A stretch of 11,493 bases of DNA, taken from assembly GCA_964563885.1 (NCBI GenBank), contig CAZLYX010000050.1, forward strand, positions 1-11,493. Direction: 5' to 3'. Of this stretch, positions 1 through 6,962 are shown piece by piece (the stretch's first letter is position 1; every line of letters begins with the position of its first letter). The translations under genes and the position numbers were made by a program. This stretch comes from CAZLYX01 sp964563885 (GTDB lineage Bacteria > Pseudomonadota > Gammaproteobacteria > Burkholderiales > Neisseriaceae). The notes beneath the pieces were generated by a model that was given only the letters and a program-made list of their open reading frames with translations, was not told where the DNA came from and made no database searches.

Positions 1-374
1 AATAAAAAATCAACTACATGGCCATAAACTAAACGATCAATCACATTGCCGATGGCGCCGCCAATAATCATCGCGGCACCTAAGCGACCCCATCTACCGA
101 AATCTTCTTTCACAATTGAGCGTGCCAAGTAAAAACAAATCACCACAGCCAAGCCGAGAAAAAAATATTTTTGCCAACCGCCAGCATTAGCCAAAAAGCT
201 AAACGCTGCGCCGGTGTTGTACACCAACGTCAAATCAAAAAAATCCGGAATAATATTCAATCGCTCCGCAAATTCAAAACGGTTTAGTACAAGCACTTTA
301 GTGATTTGATCGAGCACAATCGCTACGATAGCCAACAGCCAATAAAATATTTTTGATGTTTTTTCAGTAATCAT
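1..374 (-). CDS. lspA: Lipoprotein signal peptidase (signal peptidase II), 3' end cut by window edge
   Basis: This is an inner-membrane aspartic protease that cleaves the signal peptide of diacylglyceryl-modified prolipoproteins just before the lipobox cysteine. The ATG at 374-372 opens a frame that runs without a stop to the window edge, giving 124 residues. The first hydrophobic helix is at about residues 10-30 and contains the conserved DQ (22-23). The family motif NTGAAFSFL is at 53-61. The GGAIGNVIDR box (105-114) supplies one catalytic aspartate, D113, and is followed by GHVVDF (118-123). The second catalytic aspartate (FNxAD box) should lie beyond the edge. No clear Shine-Dalgarno is visible: a one-mismatch uptake sequence (380-391) sits where it would be. 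It lies downstream of ileS as in Neisseria, but three small genes separate them here. The identification is secure. Confidence 0.95.
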   Translation of the reverse strand, partial: MITEKTSKIFYWLLAIVAIVLDQITKVLVLNRFEFAERLNIIPDFFDLTLVYNTGAAFSFLANAGGWQKYFFLGLAVVICFYLARSIVKEDFGRWGRLGAAMIIGGAIGNVIDRLVYGHVVDFL

Positions 375-379
375 AAGGT

Positions 380-391
380 TTCAGGTAGCTT
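380..391 (-). repeat. Degenerate DNA uptake sequence just upstream of lspA
   Basis: On the minus strand this reads AAGCTACCTGAA, one mismatch from the 12-mer AGGCTACCTGAA found throughout the window. It ends five bases before the lspA ATG, so it occupies the ribosome-binding region. It has no inverted partner, unlike the other intergenic copies. Confidence 0.6.
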
Positions 392-483
392 GTTAAAATT
401 TAAGCATAGCATTCTACTCTAACCATGCTCTGGTGCGGCTAATTTGGGTAAACCATTCACAACCTTGCACACTATAGTGATGC

Positions 484-942
484 TTATTGCTTAGGGTTAA
501 ACGCTTCTGTTTTAACCATTCCACATACTTTGCCTTGGCTGTTTGGGTAAGCTTTACCATCGTTACCACGCATTTCTAAACCGCCACTGCCCACCCAAAA
601 CACCATATTATCGCCTTGCCCATCTAACTGAATTAAACCATCTGGTCGCCAAAAAAAATGGCCGCCGCTCATCACTGGTAATTCACCCGCAATCCTGCCT
701 ATATGGCGGCTTTTAAAACCATAGCTTAAATTAGAGTGCAAGGTTAATTCGGCTTCAATATAATCGCAATTTGGGCAAGGTAATTCGCCTCGATAGCGAC
801 CTGCCCACTCATTGGTTGCCTCAGACGCCACTGCCGTTAAGTTTATGGGTGCTGATGCCACTTGAGCTTGCGCATTAGGTGATTCACTAGGTGCGCATGC
901 CACCAATAAGCTTACGCTCAAAATCATCCATTTAATCTTCAT
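484..942 (-). CDS. NlpE N-terminal-like outer-membrane lipoprotein
   Basis: This 152-residue lipoprotein has a short basic n-region (K2, K4), a hydrophobic stretch (6-15) and a lipobox LVAC with the acylated cysteine at C16. The residue after it is Ala, not Asp, which predicts outer-membrane sorting. After a low-complexity linker (17-44), residues 46-62 (W-G-Y-GELPCPNCDYIE) match the start of the NlpE N-terminal domain, including its CxxC pair (C56, C59). The tail (ELPVMSGG ... GLEMRGNDGKAYP) also fits that domain. E. coli NlpE has an extra C-terminal OB-fold domain, which is absent here. NlpE signals envelope stress to Cpx and has been linked to copper and to disulfide status; whether this protein does so is inference. 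A good Shine-Dalgarno (AGGTAG) lies about 9 bases before the ATG. It is 30 bp downstream of a thioredoxin-like gene, probably in one transcript, and lspA follows after 109 bp. Confidence 0.8.
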   Translation of the reverse strand: MKIKWMILSVSLLVACAPSESPNAQAQVASAPINLTAVASEATNEWAGRYRGELPCPNCDYIEAELTLHSNLSYGFKSRHIGRIAGELPVMSGGHFFWRPDGLIQLDGQGDNMVFWVGSGGLEMRGNDGKAYPNSQGKVCGMVKTEAFNPKQ

Positions 943-972
943 GATTAATCTACCTAAAATTCATATTCTTAT

Positions 973-1314
973 TTAAAACAAACGATAATATTCAGACCAC
1001 AAACTGATTTGTCTTTCTATTTCGCTCATACGAATGAAGCGCGCTTCGCGCCACATTTCTTTACTGTCGACAAAAAACAACACCGCTGGCACTGTTAACA
1101 CATGCAGCTCGGAAGCTAATTCTGGAATCTGCTCAATCGTTGTTTGCGCCGCCATAACACCTGGAAACGCCGACAGTAAGGCTGTTAGCTTAGGCTGAAC
1201 GGCATGACAAACGCCGCAATTCTGGCCACCTATATAAAGCAATCGCATTCCTGACTCATTAAGATATTCACGAAGTTGATTAAATTCAGTTAAAAAATTT
1301 AGCATATTCAGCAT
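973..1314 (-). CDS. Thioredoxin-fold protein with CGVC active site
   Basis: This 113-residue protein has a thioredoxin-like layout. A strand (RLLYIGG, 24-30) leads into N-C-G-V-C (C33, C36) at the head of a helix, and the cis-proline loop TVPAVLFF (74-81, P76) is followed by a final strand and helix. The active-site dipeptide is Gly-Val instead of the Gly-Pro of classical thioredoxin, and the length is about that of the minimal fold. There is no signal peptide or membrane segment, so it is predicted to be cytoplasmic. It would be a thiol-disulfide oxidoreductase with an unknown partner. The start is uncertain: neither M1 (1314) nor M4 (1305) has a clear Shine-Dalgarno. The gene lies 30 bp upstream of the NlpE-like lipoprotein gene, so co-transcription is likely, and it diverges from the gene at 1495. 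Confidence 0.75.
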   Translation of the reverse strand: MLNMLNFLTEFNQLREYLNESGMRLLYIGGQNCGVCHAVQPKLTALLSAFPGVMAAQTTIEQIPELASELHVLTVPAVLFFVDSKEMWREARFIRMSEIERQISLWSEYYRLF

Positions 1315-1494
1315 TATGGCATAAAATGTAACGAATCATCCGCTACTTTAAATTGCTAATACTGCTTAAAGGCTGATCTATTTTATAAACAAGGCCTAAA
1401 ATAATTTTATAGCAACTGATGAATATTTAGCATAGAAATAAAATAACAAATCACACCTACTCACTTAGCACTCTCATTTCCACAAGGCTTCAAA

Positions 1495-1845
1495 ATGAAT
1501 AAAGCACAAAAAAAGTTATTACAACAACAAACCACCATTATGAGTGAATCACCCAAAATTATAGCAAAACGCATTGATATGTTCAGCCAGCCTATATGGA
1601 CTTGGAGTGTTTTTCTCGAATACCAACATATGTACTTAGAAAAAATGACTGCTATGAATGAATTGTGGCATCAATGGGCGATATTCTTCTTTTCACCAGA
1701 GAATACCCGTATGATGTTTCAAATACCGACTCCCCAAACATACTATCGCTGGTTAGATGATACAACCGACGCTGCCAACCGCGCATTGCATCCTATTACC
1801 ACTCGTGTTCGTGCTAACCAACGCCGCTTGTCTAAACTAAAATAA
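1495..1845 (+). CDS. Small helical protein of unknown function, weakly phasin-like
   Basis: I do not firmly recognise this 116-residue protein. It is rich in aromatic and basic residues, has no signal peptide and no convincing membrane helix, and looks largely alpha-helical. The central stretch (about 20-66) has S-P-K-I-I-A-K-R-x-x-M-F and then E-Y-Q-x-M-Y-x-E-K-x-x-A-M-x-E-x-W. This recalls the EK-x-x-A-x-x-E pattern of phasin-type or polyhydroxyalkanoate-granule-associated proteins, but the resemblance is weak and from memory. The C-terminus is basic (RVRANQRRLSKLK). An AAGG lies about 8 bases before the ATG as a plausible ribosome-binding site. A weak promoter candidate is CTGATG (1416-1421), a 17-bp spacer and TAAAAT (1439-1444). 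It is the only plus-strand gene in the left half and converges on ileS. It is more AT-rich than ileS or lspA. Confidence 0.65.
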   Translation: MNKAQKKLLQQQTTIMSESPKIIAKRIDMFSQPIWTWSVFLEYQHMYLEKMTAMNELWHQWAIFFFSPENTRMMFQIPTPQTYYRWLDDTTDAANRALHPITTRVRANQRRLSKLK

Positions 1846-1874
1846 CACTCTAATTGATATTATAAACATAAATA

Positions 1875-1908
1875 AAGGCTACCTGAACATATGCTTTCAG
1901 GTAGCCTT
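1875..1908. terminator. Bidirectional DUS-hairpin terminator between convergent genes
   Basis: Two exact uptake sequences in opposite orientation (1876-1887 and 1896-1907) form a perfect 13-bp stem with an 8-base loop. On the minus strand it follows the ileS stop and runs into CCTTTATTTATG, a moderate T tract. On the plus strand it follows the 1495-1845 gene, with only AT-rich sequence after it. It therefore best serves ileS and may serve both. Confidence 0.75.
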
Positions 1909-1938
1909 AATATAATAAATCTAAACTAAGCATGCTGA

Positions 1939-4722
1939 TTAAGCATAATCGCGCTCTTCGCCTTTTCCATCAACATTACCTGCACAACGTGCGCATAATG
2001 TTGGATGTTGAACATTGGCGCCAATGTCATTAGTGTAATGCCAGCAACGCTCACATTTTTCGCCTTGGCTGGCTCGAGCAACCACACTCAAAGCATCGCC
2101 AACTTGAATACTGTCTACTTTAGACACCAACAGCGCAAAACGTAATTCGTCGCCGAGTGCTTTCAGGTAGCCTGCAATATGATCTGGCGCTGTAATTTCC
2201 ACTTCAACCTGCAAAGAAGAACCCACTGTTTTATCAATGCGCAAAGGTTCGATGGCGGCGGTAACTGCTTCACGCGCTTCGCGCACGGCTGCCCATTTTT
2301 GCAACAATGCATCTTCACTTTTTTCGGGCATAGACGGGAAGTTATGCAAGGTATGGAACAACACACTGTCTTCTTCACCGCCGCCTATAATTTCCCACGC
2401 CTCTTCGGCAGTGAAACACAAAATCGGTGCCATCAACAAAACTAAGCTACGGGTAATATGATAAAGCGCGGTTTGCGCACTACGGCGAGCATGGCTATTA
2501 GCTTGGGTTGTATAGAGACGATCTTTTAAGATATCAAGATAAAACGCACCCAAATCTTCGGCACAAAAACTCACTAAGTCTTTCACAGCATAGTGAAAGG
2601 TATAGCGCGGATAGTAATCACCCGCCAACTTCTCTTGTAATCGTCGTGCTAGTAGCATGGCATAACGGTCTATTTCAACCATATGCTCTTGCGACACCGC
2701 ATCATCAATCGGATTAAAATCACTGAGGTTGGCAAACAAAAAGCTAAGTGTATTACGGATACGGCGATAGCTTTCGGTTACACGTTTTAAAATTTCTTTA
2801 GAAATGGCCAATTCACCGCTGTAATCAGTTGCCGCCACCCACAAACGCAACACATCAGCACCAAATTCGTTGTACACCTCTTGTGGCGCCACCACATTAC
2901 CTTGCGATTTTGACATTTTGCGGCCATTTTGATCGACCACAAAACCATGAGTTAATAGCTGTTTATAAGGCGCGCGATCCAGAGTAGCGCAGCCAGTTAG
3001 CATGGAAGATTGAAACCAGCCACGGTGTTGATCGCTGCCTTCTAGGTATAAATCTGCCGGCCATGCCAACTCTTCACGTTGTTTCAGCACCGCATAATGC
3101 GTGCTACCCGAATCAAACCACACATCTAATGTATCACTAAGTTTTTGGTAATGTTCAGCGTCATCGCCCAGCAGCTCTTTGGCGTCTAACGAAAACCATG
3201 CTTCAATGCCTTTTTTCTCAATACGTTCGGCCATTGTCTCTAACAATTCGCTTGAACGCGGATGCAGCTCACCCGTTTCTTTATGCACAAAAAAGGTCAT
3301 TGGCACACCCCAGAAACGTTGGCGCGATACGCACCAGTCTGGACGACCTTCAATCATAGATTGCAAGCGTGCTCGCCCCCATGCAGGGAAAAACTCAGTA
3401 TCATCTACCGCTATCATCGCCTTATTACGTAAGGTTTTACCATCGGCGCCTGCTTTATCCATGCCAATAAACCATTGGCCAGTAGCACGGTAAATCAGCG
3501 GTGTTTTATGGCGCCAGCAATGGGCATAACTATGCTCAAGCTTGCCATTAGATAATAATTTCTCCTCTTCTTGTAGCCATTCAATAATCAACGAATTGGC
3601 TTCCCACACCGTCATTCCAGCCAAACGTGGCACATCGCTGCGATAACGGCCCTCATTATTGACAGGATTATCCAGCTCAATGCCATATTTAATACATACA
3701 AAATAGTCATCCAAACCATGCGCAGGTGCAGTATGCACCAAGCCAGTACCCGCTTCAGTTGTAACGTGCTCACCATTTAACATGGAAATATCACGCTCTA
3801 AAAATGGATGATTTAAATGCAGATTTTCTAAATTGGCGCCACTGGTCTCAGCCAGCACTGTTGTGTTCTCAAAACCATAGCGTTTGAGCGCTTCTTCAGC
3901 CAAATCTTTGGCCAACACCAGCTTGCCTTTAGGCGTGTCTATTAATTGATATAACACTTCTTCACCGGCACTAATCGCTTGGCTGGCTGGCAGCGTCCAC
4001 GGCGTGGTGGTCCAAATAACTGCGTAAGCCTCGCCTTTAATTTCGGCAATTTCAAACGCTTTTGCTAAAGCCACGTTGTCTTTAAACAAATATGCAACAT
4101 CAATGGCAGAAGACATTTTGTCTTGGTATTCCACTTCAGCTTCGGCCAATGAAGAGCCGCAATCCAAACAAAATTGAACTGGTTTTTCACCGCGATACAG
4201 ATAACCTGCTTCTTGAACTTTACCTAGGGTGCGCACAATATCTGCTTCGGTTTTGAAATCCATGGTTAGATAAGGATTGTCCCAATCTCCCATTATGCCC
4301 AAGCGAATAAAGTCTTTTTTCTGGCGCGCAATTTGCTCTGTGGCATATTCTCGGCACAATTCACGAAACTTATTTGCAGGAATATCTTTGCCGTATAGTT
4401 TTTCAACCATCAATTCAATCGGCAAGCCGTGGCAGTCCCAACCAGGAACATAAGGCGCATCAAAGCCAGCTAAAGTTTTACTGCGCACAATGATATCTTT
4501 GAGGATTTTGTTAACCGCATGACCAATATGAATATCGCCGTTGGCATACGGAGGCCCGTCGTGCAGAATAAACTTAGGGCGGCCTTTGGCTTTTTCACGC
4601 AATTTTTGATAGTACTTAAAGTCGTACCAACTTTTCAACCAACCCGGTTCGCGCTTGGCTAAATTGCCGCGCATGGGAAACGGGCTATCAAGCAGGTTTA
4701 CGGTTTTGCTGTAATCGGTCAT
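1939..4722 (-). CDS. ileS: Isoleucyl-tRNA synthetase
   Basis: This cytoplasmic class I aminoacyl-tRNA synthetase charges tRNA-Ile and edits misactivated valine. The 927-residue protein is close to the length of the Neisseria enzyme. It shows HIGH (65-68), the editing-domain stretches TTTPWTLPAS and GTGLVHTAPAHG, the WFDSGSTH block, and KMSKS (602-606). A C-terminal zinc-binding domain carries C890, C893, C910 and C913. An in-frame ATG 45 bases upstream (4767) exists, but family proteins begin MTDYSKTVNLLDSPFPMRG. The ATG at 4722 also has an AACGAGAA-like purine stretch just before it (minus strand ATCACGAGAAC), so I choose 4722. One exact uptake sequence (2162-2173) is in frame and encodes GYLK near the C-terminus. 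A candidate promoter lies at 4824-4852, and a hairpin terminator follows the stop. Confidence 0.97.
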   Translation of the reverse strand: MTDYSKTVNLLDSPFPMRGNLAKREPGWLKSWYDFKYYQKLREKAKGRPKFILHDGPPYANGDIHIGHAVNKILKDIIVRSKTLAGFDAPYVPGWDCHGLPIELMVEKLYGKDIPANKFRELCREYATEQIARQKKDFIRLGIMGDWDNPYLTMDFKTEADIVRTLGKVQEAGYLYRGEKPVQFCLDCGSSLAEAEVEYQDKMSSAIDVAYLFKDNVALAKAFEIAEIKGEAYAVIWTTTPWTLPASQAISAGEEVLYQLIDTPKGKLVLAKDLAEEALKRYGFENTTVLAETSGANLENLHLNHPFLERDISMLNGEHVTTEAGTGLVHTAPAHGLDDYFVCIKYGIELDNPVNNEGRYRSDVPRLAGMTVWEANSLIIEWLQEEEKLLSNGKLEHSYAHCWRHKTPLIYRATGQWFIGMDKAGADGKTLRNKAMIAVDDTEFFPAWGRARLQSMIEGRPDWCVSRQRFWGVPMTFFVHKETGELHPRSSELLETMAERIEKKGIEAWFSLDAKELLGDDAEHYQKLSDTLDVWFDSGSTHYAVLKQREELAWPADLYLEGSDQHRGWFQSSMLTGCATLDRAPYKQLLTHGFVVDQNGRKMSKSQGNVVAPQEVYNEFGADVLRLWVAATDYSGELAISKEILKRVTESYRRIRNTLSFLFANLSDFNPIDDAVSQEHMVEIDRYAMLLARRLQEKLAGDYYPRYTFHYAVKDLVSFCAEDLGAFYLDILKDRLYTTQANSHARRSAQTALYHITRSLVLLMAPILCFTAEEAWEIIGGGEEDSVLFHTLHNFPSMPEKSEDALLQKWAAVREAREAVTAAIEPLRIDKTVGSSLQVEVEITAPDHIAGYLKALGDELRFALLVSKVDSIQVGDALSVVARASQGEKCERCWHYTNDIGANVQHPTLCARCAGNVDGKGEERDYA
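2162..2173 (-). repeat. DNA uptake sequence inside ileS
   Basis: This is an exact copy of the 12-mer, reading AGGCTACCTGAA on the ileS coding strand. It is read as part of A-GYLK in the C-terminal region between the tRNA-binding helices and the zinc domain. It is a single copy with no inverted partner. Confidence 0.85.
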
Positions 4723-4823
4723 GTTTGTTCTCGTGATATTAAAATCTGTTTTAGCCGTCTCTTTCAAAAGAGCAGGCTGCTTGAATGATGATGAAATGCT
4801 TAATGTAGCAATATTATCACTAT

Positions 4824-4852
4824 ATTATAAACGTTTTCAGGTAGCCTGTCGG
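4824..4852 (-). promoter_or_regulatory. Candidate sigma-70 promoter of ileS
   Basis: On the minus strand CCGACA (4852-4847, four of six matches to TTGACA) is separated by exactly 17 bp from a perfect TATAAT (4829-4824). Transcription would start near 4817, leaving a leader of about 95 bases before the ileS ATG at 4722. The spacer contains most of one uptake sequence (4836-4847), so the promoter lies partly inside the DUS hairpin. This is a motif match only. Confidence 0.45.
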
Positions 4853-4873
4853 CATAAGCAAGGCTACCTGAAA
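4835..4873. repeat. Inverted DUS pair, hairpin between ribF and ileS
   Basis: Two exact uptake sequences in opposite orientation (4836-4847 and 4861-4872) form a perfect 13-bp stem with a 13-base loop. The element is downstream of ribF and upstream of ileS, both on the minus strand. The sequence after the stem on the minus strand (AACGTTTATAAT) is not a proper T tract. It may still slow or end ribF transcription, but it overlaps the candidate ileS promoter. As a terminator it is only moderately convincing; as a DUS pair it is clear. Confidence 0.7.
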
Positions 4874-4945
4874 CTGGCTGGAGCAATCTATGACTCAAGA
4901 GAGTAAGCCTAATACACATTTATTAGACTGAGCAATAGGTTTATA

Positions 4946-5875
4946 TCAATCTTTTACCCAGATGCGAGCTGAGCGCATATCTGCCCAAATTTGCTCTTTT
5001 AGCGCATCCCAATTTTTAAACTTCAATTCATCGCGTAACTTATGCTCAAAGCAAACAGTAATTCGTTCGCCATAAAGGCTACCTGAAAAATCAAAAATAT
5101 GAACTTCTAGCTTTTGGCTCTGAGTATTAGAAACGGTTGGATTCAAACCAAAACTGGCAACGCCACGCTTTTCGCCAAACGAACCACGCACAGTCACCAC
5201 AAACACGCCGCTTAAAGCATAATGGTGCGGCGGCAATTGTACATTGGCAGTGGGGCAACCAATAGTACGCCCAAGTTTAGCACCATATTTCACACGCCCA
5301 CTCAAAGTATAGCCATGCCCCAATAGCGCACGAGCGTAATCTAAATTACCATCTACTAGCGCTTGGCGCACTGCGCTGCTGCTGGCGCGAATGCTTTTTA
5401 CCATCACGGAAGGAGTTCGCTCCGTAACCAAATCTGGCTGACTTTGCAATAAACTAAAATCGCCGCTGCGCCCTGCACCAAAGCGAAAATCATCACCAAT
5501 CAGCAAATAGCGCGCATTCAGCTTTTGCCTCAGCAAATCGCTAATAAACGATTGCGCTGGCATCTCAGCAAACGCCTGATTAAACCGCAATACCCACACT
5601 GCATCTAAGCAACCCGTCTCGCGCAACAATTGTAGCTTATTGCGCAGTGGGCTTAGTCGAAACGGCTGTTGTTTGCTCATTTTAATGCTAAAAAATTCTT
5701 GAGGTTGCGGCTCAAACACCGCTGCCACTGCCAATAGTCCACGGCCATCAGCCTCTTGGCGCAAGCGCTGTAAAATATGTAGATGGCCGAGGTGGACACC
5801 ATCAAAATTGCCAATGGTAACTGCCGCGCCATTTGAGAAATCAGGGGATTGGGCTTGCCCGAACCAAATCTTCAT
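4946..5875 (-). CDS. ribF: Bifunctional riboflavin kinase / FMN adenylyltransferase
   Basis: This cytoplasmic enzyme phosphorylates riboflavin to FMN and then adenylylates FMN to FAD. The N-terminal nucleotidyltransferase domain shows GNFDGVHLGH (22-31), the phosphate-binding motif of the family, then GDDFRFG (127-133) and the SSSAVR block (165-170). The C-terminal riboflavin kinase domain begins near residue 185 and has GRTIGCPTAN (202-211), where PTAN helps bind the nucleotide and metal. At 309 residues it has the usual full length. The start at 5875 fits the conserved N-terminus, though no strong Shine-Dalgarno is visible. An uptake sequence (5076-5087) is in frame and encodes FSGSL. The gene lies upstream of ileS in the same direction, an order I recall from Neisseria. 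A weak promoter candidate has TACAAT at 5908-5913 on the minus strand. Confidence 0.96.
   Translation of the reverse strand: MKIWFGQAQSPDFSNGAAVTIGNFDGVHLGHLHILQRLRQEADGRGLLAVAAVFEPQPQEFFSIKMSKQQPFRLSPLRNKLQLLRETGCLDAVWVLRFNQAFAEMPAQSFISDLLRQKLNARYLLIGDDFRFGAGRSGDFSLLQSQPDLVTERTPSVMVKSIRASSSAVRQALVDGNLDYARALLGHGYTLSGRVKYGAKLGRTIGCPTANVQLPPHHYALSGVFVVTVRGSFGEKRGVASFGLNPTVSNTQSQKLEVHIFDFSGSLYGERITVCFEHKLRDELKFKNWDALKEQIWADMRSARIWVKD
5076..5087 (+). repeat. DNA uptake sequence inside ribF
   Basis: This is an exact copy, in the orientation AGGCTACCTGAA on the plus strand. On the ribF coding strand it reads TTCAGGTAGCCT and encodes FSGSL within the riboflavin kinase domain. It is a single copy with no inverted partner. 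Confidence 0.85.
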
Positions 5876-6043
5876 TAAGGTATCTGCATTCGAAATTCAA
5901 GCCTTGTATTGTAAACGCAATCCTTAGTTCATGAAACCTTATCTGTGCTTGGCAATTAAACAATATCATGTCTGTTAACCCACAACCATAAATTTAAGTC
6001 TTCAAATGATCTATTTTATTGTAAAATGACGGGTTTAACTGAA

Positions 6044-6083
6044 ACGGTACTGCTTTAGTTTAGCGCGGCAATACCGTATTTTT
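6044..6083 (+). promoter_or_regulatory. Terminator-like hairpin in the leader of the ABC permease gene
   Basis: ACGGTACTGC (6044-6053) pairs with GCAATACCGT (6068-6077) with a single C-A mismatch, giving 6 + 3 base pairs around a 14-base loop. It is followed at once by ATTTTTCTTATTT. The shape is that of an intrinsic terminator, yet it lies 25-30 bases before the permease start at 6109. It could be an attenuator. A possible TAAAAT -10 element lies at 6022-6027, but I see no good -35. No known riboswitch class is recognisable. Confidence 0.4.
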
Positions 6084-6108
6084 CTTATTTATAATTAAAG
6101 AACCGATC

Positions 6109-6858
6109 ATGAGTTTTCGTTTTGACATTATTTACGAATATCGCGAGATGTTTTTCTATGGCGCGCTCACCACGCTGGGTTTAACTGTTGTTTCCACATT
6201 AGGCGGCACTTTGCTGGGCTTAATTGGCGCAATGGCACGCATCATCAGATTTGAAAAAGGCGGCTTACCAGCCACCATTCTCGCCTTTATCTTGCGAACC
6301 TGCTCCACGATTTATGTCACCCTTTTTCGCGGCACACCTTTATTTGTACAAATCTTTATTTGGCACTTTATTTGGTCAGTTGCGCTCATTAATCCAACCG
6401 ATGGCTGGTTAATCAGTGGTGATTTAGCTTCTGAGTTGCGTCGAAACTATGGTGCCCTAATCGCAGGCACTTTAGCGCTCACGGTCAACGCTGGCGCTTA
6501 TATCACTGAGATTTTTCGTGCAGGTATTCAATCTATCGACCGCGGACAAATTGAAGCTGCGCGCTCGCTTGGTTTGAGCTATCCACAAGCCATGCGCCAC
6601 GTCATTTTGCCGCAAGCCTTACGCCGTATGCTGCCGCCACTGGCAAATGAATTTATCACTTTGCTTAAAGACAGCTCACTACTCTCTGCCATTGCCGTGG
6701 CTGAATTGGCATTTGTGCAACGCACCATTTCAGGGCGTTATTCAATTTACGAAGAACCGCTTTACACCGTTGCGCTCATCTATTTAGTGATGACCATTTG
6801 CTTGAGCTGGCTATTTTCTTCATTAGAGAAAAAATACAACGCTGCCGATCAACGTTAA
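6109..6858 (+). CDS. Polar amino acid ABC transporter permease (HisM/GlnP family)
   Basis: This 249-residue integral inner-membrane protein is the permease half of a polar amino acid uptake transporter. It has about five hydrophobic segments, near 17-43, 54-72, 76-95, 115-135 and 220-238. Family hallmarks are RGTPLFVQ (74-81), NAGAYITEIFRAGI (127-140) and the EAA loop (EAARSLG with LPQALRRMLPPL, about 149-177), which docks on the ATPase. A weak AAAGAA lies about 8-10 bases before the ATG. It stands alone: no ATPase or periplasmic binding protein gene flanks it, and a strong terminator follows. It must pair with subunits encoded elsewhere, or the operon has been split. The substrate cannot be read from the sequence. 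A possible attenuator hairpin precedes it. Confidence 0.9.
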   Translation: MSFRFDIIYEYREMFFYGALTTLGLTVVSTLGGTLLGLIGAMARIIRFEKGGLPATILAFILRTCSTIYVTLFRGTPLFVQIFIWHFIWSVALINPTDGWLISGDLASELRRNYGALIAGTLALTVNAGAYITEIFRAGIQSIDRGQIEAARSLGLSYPQAMRHVILPQALRRMLPPLANEFITLLKDSSLLSAIAVAELAFVQRTISGRYSIYEEPLYTVALIYLVMTICLSWLFSSLEKKYNAADQR

Positions 6859-6890
6859 ACAAAAGCCAGCTGAAATACTTTAATACATGC

Positions 6891-6946
6891 AAAAGGCTAC
6901 CTGAACATTAAACTTTAACCGAGTTAAAATATTCAGGTAGCCTTTT
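6891..6946. terminator. DUS-hairpin terminator between convergent genes
   Basis: Inverted exact uptake sequences (6894-6905 and 6932-6943) extend to a perfect 15-bp stem (6891-6905 with 6932-6946). The 26-base loop itself contains a small stem, TTTAAC/GTTAAA (6914-6919 with 6923-6928). On the plus strand the stem runs into CCTTTTTGCTGTTT, a good T tract after the permease gene. On the minus strand it ends CCTTTTGC after the TPR gene. It is likely to work in both directions. Confidence 0.85.
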
Positions 6947-6962
6947 TGCTGTTTGCAATCAT

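Noticed and set aside
470..479. Palindrome CACTATAGTG, also resembling a Correia-element end (TATAGTG)
   Set aside because: Only the first few bases of a Correia terminus match and there is no partner inverted repeat nearby. It could overlap a -10 (TATAGT) for lspA, but no -35 supports that.
4723..4767. 15-residue N-terminal extension of ileS from the ATG at 4767
   Set aside because: Family proteins begin at MTDYSKTVNLL, and the ATG at 4722 has a better purine stretch before it. The extension has no conserved character.
4774..4785. AGGCTGCTTGAA, one mismatch from a different uptake-sequence dialect (AGGCTGCCTGAA)
   Set aside because: It is two mismatches from the dialect used here and a single occurrence, so chance is a sufficient explanation.
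4721..4906. Plus-strand frame of 61 residues spanning the ileS start and the DUS hairpin
   Set aside because: It overlaps the ileS N-terminus antisense, includes the DUS repeat, has no ribosome-binding site and resembles no protein.
5876..6043. Possible riboswitch (such as FMN) in the ribF-permease gap
   Set aside because: I see none of the conserved junction sequences or multi-stem architecture of an FMN riboswitch on either strand.
6090..6095. Perfect TATAAT just before the permease start
   Set aside because: Transcription would begin about 7 bases before the ATG, with no room for a ribosome-binding site, and there is no -35 at a suitable distance.
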